Shown one piece after another: positions 24,473-32,617 of a DNA stretch of 35,308 bases. Position 1 is the stretch's first letter. Every line of letters starts with the position of its first letter. The notes under the pieces were generated by a model, which saw only the letters and a list, made by a program, of their open reading frames with translations, made no database searches and was not told where the DNA came from. The stretch is from positions 1 through 35,308 of the forward strand of contig JAJPJA010000127.1 in assembly GCA_021324455.1 (NCBI GenBank). Reading direction: 5' to 3'. The position numbers were made by a program, and so were the translations under genes. The stretch is from Pseudomonadota bacterium. Its GTDB lineage: Bacteria; Desulfobacterota; Binatia; Binatales; Binataceae.

Positions 24473-26569
24473 ATGACCAATACGGCGCCGGCGCATTCTC
24501 TGGAATTGCACGAAGTCAAAGGTGTGCTCACCAAGTTCATGCGCATGCTGTTTCCGCTGGAGTTCCGGCTGGATGGGATCGGCAGCGAAGGCGCGGTCTC
24601 GGCGGCGTTTCGCTATCCGCTGATGGCCGGCGAAGTGATCTGTCTGCCGCAGCGGCTGCAGAACTTCGCCAGCCGCGAGGCCGCCTTCAGCTATTACAAG
24701 GTGATCACGGCGCACCTGGCCGCGCGCCATGAATTCGGCAGCTTTGCGCTGCGTCTGAACCAGGTGCCCGGCTTCGAGCAGCGCGGCGAAACCGGGCTGG
24801 AGGCTTTGGCCGCTTATTTGGAGACGTTTGCCGATCCCCGGCTGGCCGGCGCGATGCTCCGCTTGTGCGAATCGGTGCGCATCGACGCCGCGCTGTCGCG
24901 CCGCTATCGCGGATTGACGCCGGAAATTGCCGCCGTCAACCGCGCGCTGTCCGAAGAGATGCCGGCGACGGCGCTCAGCACGATGCTGTTCAAGGCGGCG
25001 GCCGGGCTTCCTCCGGGCTTCGAACCGATCGAACGCGCGTTCATGATCCAGGCGCAGGAATATTTCGCCCCGCTGCGCCATCCGGCGGCCGATATCATCC
25101 TGAGCCTGCGGCAGAGCGCCGAACTCTACGCCTGGCTCAACGCGCTGCTCGAAGCCGCCCAGGCCGGCGACGCCGAGATGCTCGACGAGAATGCCCGCCG
25201 GATGCTGAACGATCTCACCCAAAGCCTCGGCGAAGGCGAAAACGGCGGCCAGGAAGGGATGGACCAGGATTGCGGCGACAGCGACGGCGGCGAGACCGAT
25301 CAGGGCGAGACCGATCAGAATGTCCGCATGCAGGTGTCGGGCAAACGCGGCAAGGGGCGCAACAGCCGCGGTATCAGTCCCGAGGAACTGCGCCGCCTGC
25401 TTGAGCGCGGGGCCCAGATCAAACCCTCTGAATCCGAGGGCGACGGCGACGGCCAGGGGATGTACCTGACCCAGCTCGACGACAAGCAGGCGCAGGCATT
25501 GGCCGAATTGCAGGAGCAGCTTTCGGAAGCGGCGTCATTCGGCAATCATGGCCGCCTGGTGGTCGGCTCGCGTTCGCATGACGCCTACTACGCCTACGAC
25601 GAATGGGACTACGGGATGAACGATTACCGGCGCAACTGGTGCCGTTTGCGCGAGATCGTGCCCGAGGGCGACGACGGCGAGTTTTACTCGCGCACCTTGC
25701 GCCAGTACGCGGAGATGCTGCCGCAGATCCGGCGCCATTTCCAGCGCATCCGTCCCGCCTCCTATCGGATGGTGCGCGGACTGGAAGACGGCGACGACTT
25801 CGATCTCGACCGCGCCGTGGAGCATCGGGTGGCCCGCGCGATGGGCAACTCGCCCGATCCCCGCGTGTACAGGGCGCGCAAGAAGGAAGCCCGCGACGTC
25901 GCCACGTTGTTCCTGCTCGACATGTCGGCCTCCACCGACGAGCCGATCCATCAGGAGAACCGCCGCTTTACTGATTCGGATGACGCGGATGACTGGTTCA
26001 AGGTGTGGCAGCGCCACGGCGGTCCGCGCCAGCGCCCCCGCCGCATCATCGACGTCAACAAGGAAGCTTTGGTGATCATGGCGCAGGCGCTGGAAGAACT
26101 GGGCGACGCCTACGCCATCATGGGTTTCTCCGGCCACGGCCGCGACAACGTCGAGTTTTACGTCATCAAGGAGTTCGACCGCGAGCTTTCGGACGAGGTC
26201 AAGGCGCGGGTCGGATCGGTGGAGCCCAAGCGTTCGACCCGGATGGGCACGGCGATTCGCCACGCGCGCGAGAAGTTCAAGGACGTAAGCTCGCGCGCCA
26301 AGCATGTAATCCTGCTGAGCGACGGCTTTCCGCAGGATTTCGACTACGGCCAGGACCGGCGCTCCAATGCGTACGGGATCCAGGACACGATGGTGGCGCT
26401 GAAGGAGTTGGAGATGGCCGGCGTGATGCCGTTCTGCATCACGGTCGATCGCACCGGGCACGATTATCTGCGCCAGATGTGCCAGCCCTCGCGTTACCTG
26501 GTAATCGAGGACATCACCGCGCTGCCGAAACAGTTGCCCAAGATTTACGAGCAGGTGGTACGCTGGTAA
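24473..26569 (+). CDS. NorD/CbbO-like von Willebrand factor A protein
   Basis: 698 aa from ATG at 24473, preceded by AAGGTG nine bases away; a GTG at 24461 overlaps that site. The N-terminal half is helical. A very acidic low-complexity linker (about residues 255-290, with GETDQGETDQ) follows. The C-terminal vWA domain has a MIDAS metal site: DMSAST (Asp483, Ser485, Ser487), Thr589 in STRMGTAIRH, and LLSDGFPQDFDYG. This layout matches NorD/CbbO, adaptors that work with an MoxR-type AAA+ ATPase (NorQ/CbbQ) to activate a metalloenzyme. No such ATPase, nitric oxide reductase or RuBisCO gene is in this window. It is flanked by the M16 gene (divergent) and aroA (convergent, 12-base gap). The client is unknown. 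Confidence 0.85.
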   Translation: MTNTAPAHSLELHEVKGVLTKFMRMLFPLEFRLDGIGSEGAVSAAFRYPLMAGEVICLPQRLQNFASREAAFSYYKVITAHLAARHEFGSFALRLNQVPGFEQRGETGLEALAAYLETFADPRLAGAMLRLCESVRIDAALSRRYRGLTPEIAAVNRALSEEMPATALSTMLFKAAAGLPPGFEPIERAFMIQAQEYFAPLRHPAADIILSLRQSAELYAWLNALLEAAQAGDAEMLDENARRMLNDLTQSLGEGENGGQEGMDQDCGDSDGGETDQGETDQNVRMQVSGKRGKGRNSRGISPEELRRLLERGAQIKPSESEGDGDGQGMYLTQLDDKQAQALAELQEQLSEAASFGNHGRLVVGSRSHDAYYAYDEWDYGMNDYRRNWCRLREIVPEGDDGEFYSRTLRQYAEMLPQIRRHFQRIRPASYRMVRGLEDGDDFDLDRAVEHRVARAMGNSPDPRVYRARKKEARDVATLFLLDMSASTDEPIHQENRRFTDSDDADDWFKVWQRHGGPRQRPRRIIDVNKEALVIMAQALEELGDAYAIMGFSGHGRDNVEFYVIKEFDRELSDEVKARVGSVEPKRSTRMGTAIRHAREKFKDVSSRAKHVILLSDGFPQDFDYGQDRRSNAYGIQDTMVALKELEMAGVMPFCITVDRTGHDYLRQMCQPSRYLVIEDITALPKQLPKIYEQVVRW

Positions 26570-26581
26570 GCCGCGCCGCTT

Positions 26582-27856
26582 TCAGCCCAGGGCGGCCAGG
26601 TCGACGAAAAAGTGCGGATACGTCTTTGATACGCAGCCCGGATTCTTGATCCGAATCCCCGGCGTGCGCAGCCCCATAATCGCGAAGCTCATCGCGATGC
26701 GATGGTCGTCGTAGGTCTCGATCGCCGCCGCGTTGGGGCGTCCCGGCTGGATCTCCAGGCCGTCTTCGTGTTCGACCACGCCCACCCCCAGGCGCGCCAG
26801 TTCCGTGGCCAGAGCGTGGATGCGATCGCTTTCGTGATGGCGAATAAAGGCCACGTTGTGGATGCGGGTGGGCGAGGTGGCGAACGGCGCCAGCACCGCC
26901 AGCGTCGGCACCATGTCGGGCATCGTATGCATGTCGATGTCCAGGCCGCCGAACTGCGCAGCGCCTTCGACCACCACCGAACCGCGCCGCCATGTGACCG
27001 CCGCGCCCATCTGCTTGAGCACGGAGAGGAAGTTGATATCGCCCTGGACCGAATCGCGCCGCAGGTTCTTCAGCTCAACCTTGCCGCCGCACAGCAGAGC
27101 CGCGGCGGCAAAGTAGCTGGCGCTGGAGGCGTCGGCCTCGACCTCGAAACATCCGGGCTGATAAGACTGTCCGCCCGCCACGCTGATAAAGTTGTTTTCA
27201 ACCAAAATCCCCCGGATACCCGCGCGCTCCATCAACCTGATCGTCATCGTGATGAAGGGGAGTCCGGCATACCCGGTGAATTTCAGGTGCAGCCCATCTT
27301 TCCAGATCGGCGCGGGAATCAGCAGGGCGGAAACAAACTGGGAGGACAGGCGGGCGTCAACCACCGTCTCGCCGCCGCGGAAATCCTCACCGCATTGGAT
27401 CACCACGGGAGGGCATCCGTTGTTGGCTTCGCAATTGATCGCGAGCCCCAGCCGGCGCAAGGCGTCAATCAGGTCGGCGATCGGCCGCTGACGCATCCGC
27501 GAATTGCCGTCGAGGCGGAAACGTCCTTTGCCCAGAGTCAAAAAGCCGGCTAAAAAGCGCATCGCGGTGCCCGATCCGCCCACGAACAGGTCCGCCGCGG
27601 CGGCCGGAATCGTCGCGCCATGCCCGTCCATCTCGATGCGGTTTTCGGGCTCATCCAGCGCGATCCGGTATCCGAGATGCTGCAGGGCGCTGATCATGTA
27701 GCGGGTATCGTCGCTGATCAGGGCCGACTCGATCACCGAGCGGCCCTGAGCCAGCGCCGCCATCAACAGAACCCGGTTGGTGATGCTTTTGGATCCGGGC
27801 ACCTGGATTGTTGCCGCAAGCTTGCGCAGCAAAGGTTTAATCTCGATCTGGTCCAT
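26582..27856 (-). CDS. aroA: 3-phosphoshikimate 1-carboxyvinyltransferase (EPSP synthase)
   Basis: 424 aa, the standard length. It joins shikimate 3-phosphate and PEP in aromatic amino acid synthesis, in the cytoplasm. Substrate-binding motifs are PGSKSITNR (Lys23, Ser24, Arg28), GGSGTAMRFLAG (Gly96, Thr97, Arg100), GNSRMRQRPI (about 117-126), and a C-terminal DDHRIAMSFAI. Two features set it apart from MurA: the PGSKS-type start and the RMRQRPI motif. Position 101, Pro in the E. coli enzyme, is Phe here. ATG at 27856 overlaps GATTAAACC-type upstream sequence without a strong ribosome site. It stands alone, convergent with the vWA gene and divergent from the small membrane protein at 27988. 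No other shikimate gene is near. Confidence 0.95.
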   Translation of the reverse strand: MDQIEIKPLLRKLAATIQVPGSKSITNRVLLMAALAQGRSVIESALISDDTRYMISALQHLGYRIALDEPENRIEMDGHGATIPAAAADLFVGGSGTAMRFLAGFLTLGKGRFRLDGNSRMRQRPIADLIDALRRLGLAINCEANNGCPPVVIQCGEDFRGGETVVDARLSSQFVSALLIPAPIWKDGLHLKFTGYAGLPFITMTIRLMERAGIRGILVENNFISVAGGQSYQPGCFEVEADASSASYFAAAALLCGGKVELKNLRRDSVQGDINFLSVLKQMGAAVTWRRGSVVVEGAAQFGGLDIDMHTMPDMVPTLAVLAPFATSPTRIHNVAFIRHHESDRIHALATELARLGVGVVEHEDGLEIQPGRPNAAAIETYDDHRIAMSFAIMGLRTPGIRIKNPGCVSKTYPHFFVDLAALG

Positions 27857-27987
27857 GTGCCCGAATCAGCCGGCGAGGTTTCCGGTAATCAATTGCTAGT
27901 ACAGCCTAAGTTCACTCCACGGTCAAATCGGTAGCTGGAAAGCGCGATGCGGCGATTGATTGCGCCGAAGGTTTGCCGCTAGGCTCG

Positions 27988-28614
27988 ATGGCGGTCATGA
28001 GCACAGAGCAACATACTCCAACAACCGAAACGCAAGCTTCGGCGCCGGTTTCGAGACGTTTGGGCCGCGTCGATTCTTTGGCGGCGCGAATTCAGCTCTC
28101 CCTCCTGCGCCGCATTCTGATAGTCGGCGCGTTGGGTGCGTTGATCGTGGTGGGATTGTTTTTGGCCAACTACTCGCCCCAGGCAGCCGATTGGTATTGG
28201 AGCGCGATGTTCCCGGTCTTCGGCCTGGTCTGTCTGGGCCATCAACTGGCCGCCGGCAACACCAACAACATGTCGGCCTGGGAAATACCGCTGATCCAGG
28301 CGCTGCACTGGCTGGGCCCGATTGTCGCCGTGCGCATCATCTTTCTCCAGTTTGCGCGCGGCCAGATGGCGGCCGACTCGGTCGCGCTCATGATCCTGCT
28401 GGTGCTCGCCGTCACCGCTTATCTGGCGGGACTTCATTTCGACCGCAGCTTCATCTGGGTCAGCGTGGTGCTCGCCCTGGCCGCGTTGGGCGGGACCGAA
28501 GTCGAAGCCTATCTGTGGCTGGTGGTGCTGATAGCCGTACTGTTGATTGCCCTGGCCGTCTCCTCGGCCGTTCTCATCAAACGCCGTGGCGCCGCGCAGC
28601 CAGGGTCAGCCTGA
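27988..28614 (+). CDS. Small integral membrane protein, family not recognised
   Basis: About 208 aa from ATG 27988 (MAVMSTEQ); another ATG at 27997 and a TTG at 27973 are possible. A polar, Thr-rich N-terminus of about 45 residues precedes four or five hydrophobic helices, near 48-68, 80-98, 108-125, 135-152 and 155-195, the last being long enough for two. The protein contains LLRRILIVGALGALIVVG and an Arg-Arg tail after the last helix (KRRGAAQPGSA), which should place the C-terminus in the cytoplasm. No enzymatic motif is visible. It overlaps the beginning of the MFS gene by about 29 bases, so the two are likely co-translated. A role with that transporter is possible but is inference. Confidence 0.72.
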   Translation: MAVMSTEQHTPTTETQASAPVSRRLGRVDSLAARIQLSLLRRILIVGALGALIVVGLFLANYSPQAADWYWSAMFPVFGLVCLGHQLAAGNTNNMSAWEIPLIQALHWLGPIVAVRIIFLQFARGQMAADSVALMILLVLAVTAYLAGLHFDRSFIWVSVVLALAALGGTEVEAYLWLVVLIAVLLIALAVSSAVLIKRRGAAQPGSA

Positions 28615-29902
28615 ATCCGTCGGCGCGCAGGGGCAGATTCAGACTCCGGGCGGCGCGGCGCTGGCCCGGATCAGGCGGCGTCTGCTGCCCTTTATCTTCC
28701 TTCTTTATATTGCCGCCTACCTGGATCGGATCAACGCCGGTTTCGCCGCGCTGCAGATGAACCGCGAGTTGGGGCTGGGCGACGCGGCGTTCGGCCTGGG
28801 CGCGGGACTGTTTTTCGTCGGCTACTTCCTGTTCGAGATCCCGAGCAACCTGATTCTGCAACGCGTCGGCGCGCGGAGGTGGATCGCGCGCATCATGATT
28901 TCATGGGGCGCCGCCGCCGCCGCGATGGCGGCGGTGCGCGGCCCGCTCAGCTTCTATGCGCTCAGGTTTCTTCTCGGTGCGGCCGAAGCCGGCTTCTTTC
29001 CCGGCATCATTCTCTATCTGACCTACTGGTTTCCCGCCTCGCAGCGCGCCCATGCGATTGCGCTGTTCATGACGGCGAGCGCTCTGGCCGGAGTAATCGG
29101 CGCTCCGCTCTCGGGCGCGTTGCTGATGACCGACGGAGCGTGGGGGCTTGCCGGATGGCAATGGCTGTTCATTTTGGAAGGCCTGCCTTCGATAATCCTG
29201 GGCGTCGCCGTATTATTTGTCCTCACCGATTATCCGCGCGGCGCGCGATGGCTTACGGAGACGGAAAAGCAGTGGCTGGAGGAAAGCCTTGCGCGCGAGG
29301 ATGATTCAGGGCGGGAGCACGGCCTGCTCGGCGGCATCGTCAACCGCCGGATCTGGATGCTGGCGCTGCTCTACTTCGCCGTGGTGACGGGTCTGTACGG
29401 CGTGACGATGTGGCTGCCGCGAATCGTCAAGGATTTTGGCCGCCTGGGTAATCTGCAGGTTGGATTCATTTCCGCGATCCCGTTTTTATCCGCCGCCATC
29501 GCGATGGTGATCGTCGGCAAGTCGTCGGATCGAATGGGAGAACGCCGCCGGCACATCGCGCTACCGGCATTTTGCGCGGCGGCGGGACTGATTCTCTCCG
29601 CTCGCGCATCCAATCCGGTCTTTGCGATAGCCGCATTGTCGCTGGCGGCGGCCGGAATCTGGGGTGCGATGGGACCATTCTGGTCGATGCCATCGGAATA
29701 TCTGGACGGCAGCGCCGCTGCGGCGGGAATCGCGCTGATCAATTCGGTCGGCAATCTGGGCGGCTTCGCCGGCCCTTACGCGATGGGACTGGTGATGCAG
29801 CGTTATCACAGTTTCGGCCTCGCGCTTGCCGCCATGGCCCTGCTGCTTTTCGGCGCCGGCTGTCTGGCGCTGGCGATTCCGCGGGAGCGTTCCGCGATAT
29901 GA
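28586..29902 (+). CDS. MFS transporter, anion:cation symporter (ACS) type
   Basis: About 438 aa from GTG 28586; this start is uncertain because no good ribosome site is visible and the frame extends upstream through a TTG at 28547. Homology begins at IRRRLLPFIFLLYIAAYLDR, the characteristic first helix of the ACS family (phthalate, 4-hydroxyphenylacetate, glucarate and related organic anions). The loop motif 'NLILQRVGARRWIARIMISW' between helices 2 and 3 and 'GAAEAGFFPGIILYLTYWFP' in helices 4-5 fit. About 12 helices can be counted, with a central cytoplasmic loop around ETEKQWLEES. It would import an organic acid together with protons. The catabolic genes at the left end of the window lie too far away to imply a specific substrate. 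Confidence 0.88.
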   Translation: MAPRSQGQPESVGAQGQIQTPGGAALARIRRRLLPFIFLLYIAAYLDRINAGFAALQMNRELGLGDAAFGLGAGLFFVGYFLFEIPSNLILQRVGARRWIARIMISWGAAAAAMAAVRGPLSFYALRFLLGAAEAGFFPGIILYLTYWFPASQRAHAIALFMTASALAGVIGAPLSGALLMTDGAWGLAGWQWLFILEGLPSIILGVAVLFVLTDYPRGARWLTETEKQWLEESLAREDDSGREHGLLGGIVNRRIWMLALLYFAVVTGLYGVTMWLPRIVKDFGRLGNLQVGFISAIPFLSAAIAMVIVGKSSDRMGERRRHIALPAFCAAAGLILSARASNPVFAIAALSLAAAGIWGAMGPFWSMPSEYLDGSAAAAGIALINSVGNLGGFAGPYAMGLVMQRYHSFGLALAAMALLLFGAGCLALAIPRERSAI

Positions 29903-30013
29903 ACCGAATTCGCTGGAACTCATCGAGCGCCGCGCCGCTGCGCAGGCAACCGCCGGATGCCGCTAAGTTGCGAGCCTTTGTTCCGCTTTCGCCAACGGCG
30001 CTTCCGCCCGCGT

Positions 30014-31600
30014 TCAATGCGGTGAGATCCAAACCTTCTCCAGGCGCGTCGGACGCATCGGGTTGATGACATAGTCATGCACCCACGGCTGCCTAATTAA
30101 ATAGTTGACCGGATGATAGAGAAACACCCACGGCGCCTGGCCGATGATGATGCGTTCGGCCTCGCGATAAAGTTCAAAACGGCGGGCCAGGTCGGCAATC
30201 GGCGCGGCTTCGGCCATCAGGCGATCGACTTGCGGATCGTAAAAGAACGTATCGTTGTTGGAGCGCCATTGCCGCTTTGAAAACAGCACTTCCAAAAAAT
30301 TCTCCGGATCGGGAAAATCCGCTTCCCACGCCAGCATGAACATCTGCGTGTTATGCGGCTGGCGCACGGCGTCGAGCAGCGGGCCCCACGCCACCGGCTT
30401 CAGCACCAGGTTGACGCCGACCAGCGCCAGGTCCTGCTGAACCGACTGCGCCAGCAAAAGCATGGTCTGATCGGCGCGCATCCACAGCACCGGCGCGAAG
30501 CCCTTGCGCACGCCCGCTTCCTCCAGCAGACGCTGCGCGCGGCCCGGGTCGTACGGATATCCGGTTACATCCGGGGTGTAGCCCGGCAGGCCCGGCGGCA
30601 GCACGCCGCGCGCGACCACGCCGCGGCCGTTGAGCAGCGCTAGCAGCTTTTCCTTGTCGATCGCATAGTTGAACGCGCGCCGCACGCGCACGTCGGTGAA
30701 GGGAGCCATCTGGCAGTTCATGCCCAAATAATTGGTGGTCACGGTGACGTTATGGATGGTCAGCGCCTTAAGCCGGGGCGATTTCATCACGGCGGGAAAC
30801 TCGGGCGAAGGGACGCTGGAAACGTCAATCTCGCCGGCCTCGTACTTGAGCCACTGCAATTCCTCGTTAACGCCGGTAAGCTCGACCACCGCGTCCAGTT
30901 TGGGCAATCCTCCGGCGAAGTAGTACGGATTGCGCACCAGTACGAGGCGCTGCCCGGAGATCCATTGGGACAGCTTGAAGGCGCCGCTGCCGACCGCATG
31001 ATGGGAAAAATCCTCGCCCCATTTTTCCGTCACCTCGCGCGGCACGGCGGCGGCAAACGGCATCGTCAGCTTATGGATGAAGATCGGATCCGGGCCGGTC
31101 AGATGGAACACTATCGTGTAGGGGTCGGGCAGCTCGATTCCCGCCACCTGGCGGGCGCGGCCGGCAACGAAATCCGCCGCGCCTGCGATACCGCGGTAAT
31201 ACTCCGCGCCCTGTGATCGGGTTGAAGGCTTCAGCACGCGTTCGATCGCGTACTTGACGTCGGCGCCGGTGACCGGCCGTCCATTGCTGAAGCGGGCGTC
31301 GCGGCGCAGATGGAATGTCAGCCGGGTCGCATCTTTGGAAATCTCCCACGACAGCGCCAGGTCGGGTTGGAGCTCCACGTTGGCGTCGCCGTAGCGCACC
31401 AGGGTATCGAAGATCGCCTGCTCATATGCCCACGACGCGCTGTCGTAGCCGACCGCCGGATCGAGCGTCGGCACGTCGTCGGCGGCGGCCAGCCACAGCA
31501 CCCTGGTTCCGGGGGGAAATTGAACCGGGGGCCCCGATTTGCATGCGGCCGCGACCGCCAACAGGAGGGCACAAAGCAACAGGAAATCAGCGTTGCGCAC
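30014..31600 (-). CDS. Peptide-type ABC transporter substrate-binding lipoprotein (SBP_bac_5)
   Basis: 528 aa, typical for family 5 binding proteins that deliver peptides, nickel or other ligands to Dpp/Opp-type transporters. The N-terminus has a hydrophobic signal ending VAAAC, a plausible lipobox, so it should be a lipoprotein of the periplasmic face. The family signature 'GADVKYAIERVLKPSTRS' with preceding 'FHLRRDARFSNGRPVTG' is clear. The C-terminal part has the usual NPYYF and 'MQFMLAWEADFPDPENF'-like region (MFMLAWEADFPDPENF). The only workable start is GTG at 31600, because an in-frame stop lies just upstream. That GTG falls inside the last 14 bases of the BrnT/BrnA chimera, so translation may be coupled to it. 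Its permeases are the next genes upstream. Confidence 0.9.
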   Translation of the reverse strand: MRNADFLLLCALLLAVAAACKSGPPVQFPPGTRVLWLAAADDVPTLDPAVGYDSASWAYEQAIFDTLVRYGDANVELQPDLALSWEISKDATRLTFHLRRDARFSNGRPVTGADVKYAIERVLKPSTRSQGAEYYRGIAGAADFVAGRARQVAGIELPDPYTIVFHLTGPDPIFIHKLTMPFAAAVPREVTEKWGEDFSHHAVGSGAFKLSQWISGQRLVLVRNPYYFAGGLPKLDAVVELTGVNEELQWLKYEAGEIDVSSVPSPEFPAVMKSPRLKALTIHNVTVTTNYLGMNCQMAPFTDVRVRRAFNYAIDKEKLLALLNGRGVVARGVLPPGLPGYTPDVTGYPYDPGRAQRLLEEAGVRKGFAPVLWMRADQTMLLLAQSVQQDLALVGVNLVLKPVAWGPLLDAVRQPHNTQMFMLAWEADFPDPENFLEVLFSKRQWRSNNDTFFYDPQVDRLMAEAAPIADLARRFELYREAERIIIGQAPWVFLYHPVNYLIRQPWVHDYVINPMRPTRLEKVWISPH

Positions 31601-31763
31601 GTTGTCGAGCTGCGACGAAAGCCTTCAAAACGGCATTAATCCGCGTCTGATAGCCCGGGCCATGCCGCGAGGCGTGGGCCGCCCAGAAAGCGGCAATCGG
31701 AAAATCAAGGCCGTGTTTGCGCAGACCGGCCTCGCGCCGGTTCTCGTCCCGTTCGAACCGCAT
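31587..31763 (-). pseudogene. Chimeric brnT-brnA toxin-antitoxin remnant (58 codons)
   Basis: The ORF encodes 58 aa. Residues 1-21 (MRFERDENRREAGLRKHGLDF) read as the N-terminus of a BrnT-family toxin, in which F-E/D-W-D-x-x-K-x-x-x-N-x-x-K-H-G-V-x-F is typical; only the Arg-Lys-His-Gly-Leu-Asp-Phe core is well kept. Residues about 35-52 (GPGYQTRINAVLKAFVAA) match the C-terminal operator-binding region of the antitoxin BrnA, encoded just after brnT in normal operons. The active-site-bearing middle of BrnT and most of BrnA are absent, as expected from one in-frame deletion across both genes. It overlaps the binding-protein start by 14 bases and lies 47 bases after the permease stop. An alternative is a functional mini-protein. 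Recognition is by motif only. Confidence 0.7.
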
Positions 31764-31810
31764 CCTATCGTGCAACCACAGATGTGTACATAATTCCCGG
31801 CAGCCGCAGG

Positions 31811-32617
31811 CTATCGGCCCTGGCGGCGGAGGTAGCCGTAGCCGAACAGGTTGAAGCCCAGCACCGCGTAGAAGATTGCCAGGCCCGGAAAAGCCGCCAG
31901 CCACGGCGCGACGCGGAAGTACAGCTCCGCCTCTTCGATCATGCGGCCCCAACTGGGAGCCGGCGGCGGCACGCCGAGCCCCAGAAAACTGAGCGCGGCG
32001 TCAAGCAGCAGCGTGCCCGACGTTGAAAGCGCCGCCATCACCACGATCAGCGGCAGCACGTTGGGCAGCAGATGGCGCGCGATCAGCCGCACGGGCGAGG
32101 CGCCCAACGACCGCGCGGCCAGCATGAAATCGCGCTGGCTCACCGACATCGCTTCGGCTCGCACCACGCGCGCCACCGTGGTCCAGGACACCAGCCCGAT
32201 CACGATCAGGATACTGACCAGACCGGGGCTGAGCACCGCCACCAGCGCCATCGCCAGCAGCAGCGCCGGCAGCGTCAGCATCACGTCGGTAAACCGCATC
32301 AGCACCACGTCGACGGCGCCGCGGAAGAAACCCGCCGCCAGCCCGATGGCGACGCCGATGGTCATCGTAACCAGCATCCCGGCCACGCCGACGGTGAGCG
32401 AGATGCGCGCGCCGTATATGATGCGCGAGAGCACGTCGCGTCCCAGCTCATCGGTGCCCAGGGGAAAGGCGCGCGTGGGCGGCGCCGGCTCGCCATAAGT
32501 CGGCGCGACGGCGCGCGTGGGATCGTGCGGAGCGATCAGCGGCGCAGTGGCGGCAATCACCATAAGGCTCAGCACCATCAGCAGGCCAATCAGTTCCATC
32601 GCGCCGATCCGCTTCAT
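31811..32617 (-). CDS. Peptide-type ABC transporter permease, DppC-like
   Basis: 268 aa with about six hydrophobic helices. The first segment MKRIGAMELIGLLMVLSLMV and the Asp-Pro-Thr-rich periplasmic stretch 'LIAPHDPTRAVAPTYGEPAP' with 'HPLGTDELGRDVLSRIIYGA'-like sequence (FPLGTDELGRDVLSRIIYGA) are the DppC/OppC hallmark. The cytoplasmic EAA loop that docks the ATPase is present as 'DFMLAARSLGASPVRLIARH'. It pairs with the DppB-like permease, whose gene overlaps by four bases (ATGA). The C-terminus ends YGYLRRQGR. No ATPase genes are in the window, so they must be elsewhere or off the edge. Confidence 0.92.
   Translation of the reverse strand: MKRIGAMELIGLLMVLSLMVIAATAPLIAPHDPTRAVAPTYGEPAPPTRAFPLGTDELGRDVLSRIIYGARISLTVGVAGMLVTMTIGVAIGLAAGFFRGAVDVVLMRFTDVMLTLPALLLAMALVAVLSPGLVSILIVIGLVSWTTVARVVRAEAMSVSQRDFMLAARSLGASPVRLIARHLLPNVLPLIVVMAALSTSGTLLLDAALSFLGLGVPPPAPSWGRMIEEAELYFRVAPWLAAFPGLAIFYAVLGFNLFGYGYLRRQGR

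Noticed and set aside
26582..27856. MurA (UDP-GlcNAc enolpyruvyl transferase) for the gene at 26582-27856
   Set aside because: The PGSKSITNR and RMRQRPI motifs and the DDHRIAMS end are those of EPSP synthase. MurA's catalytic cysteine loop is absent.
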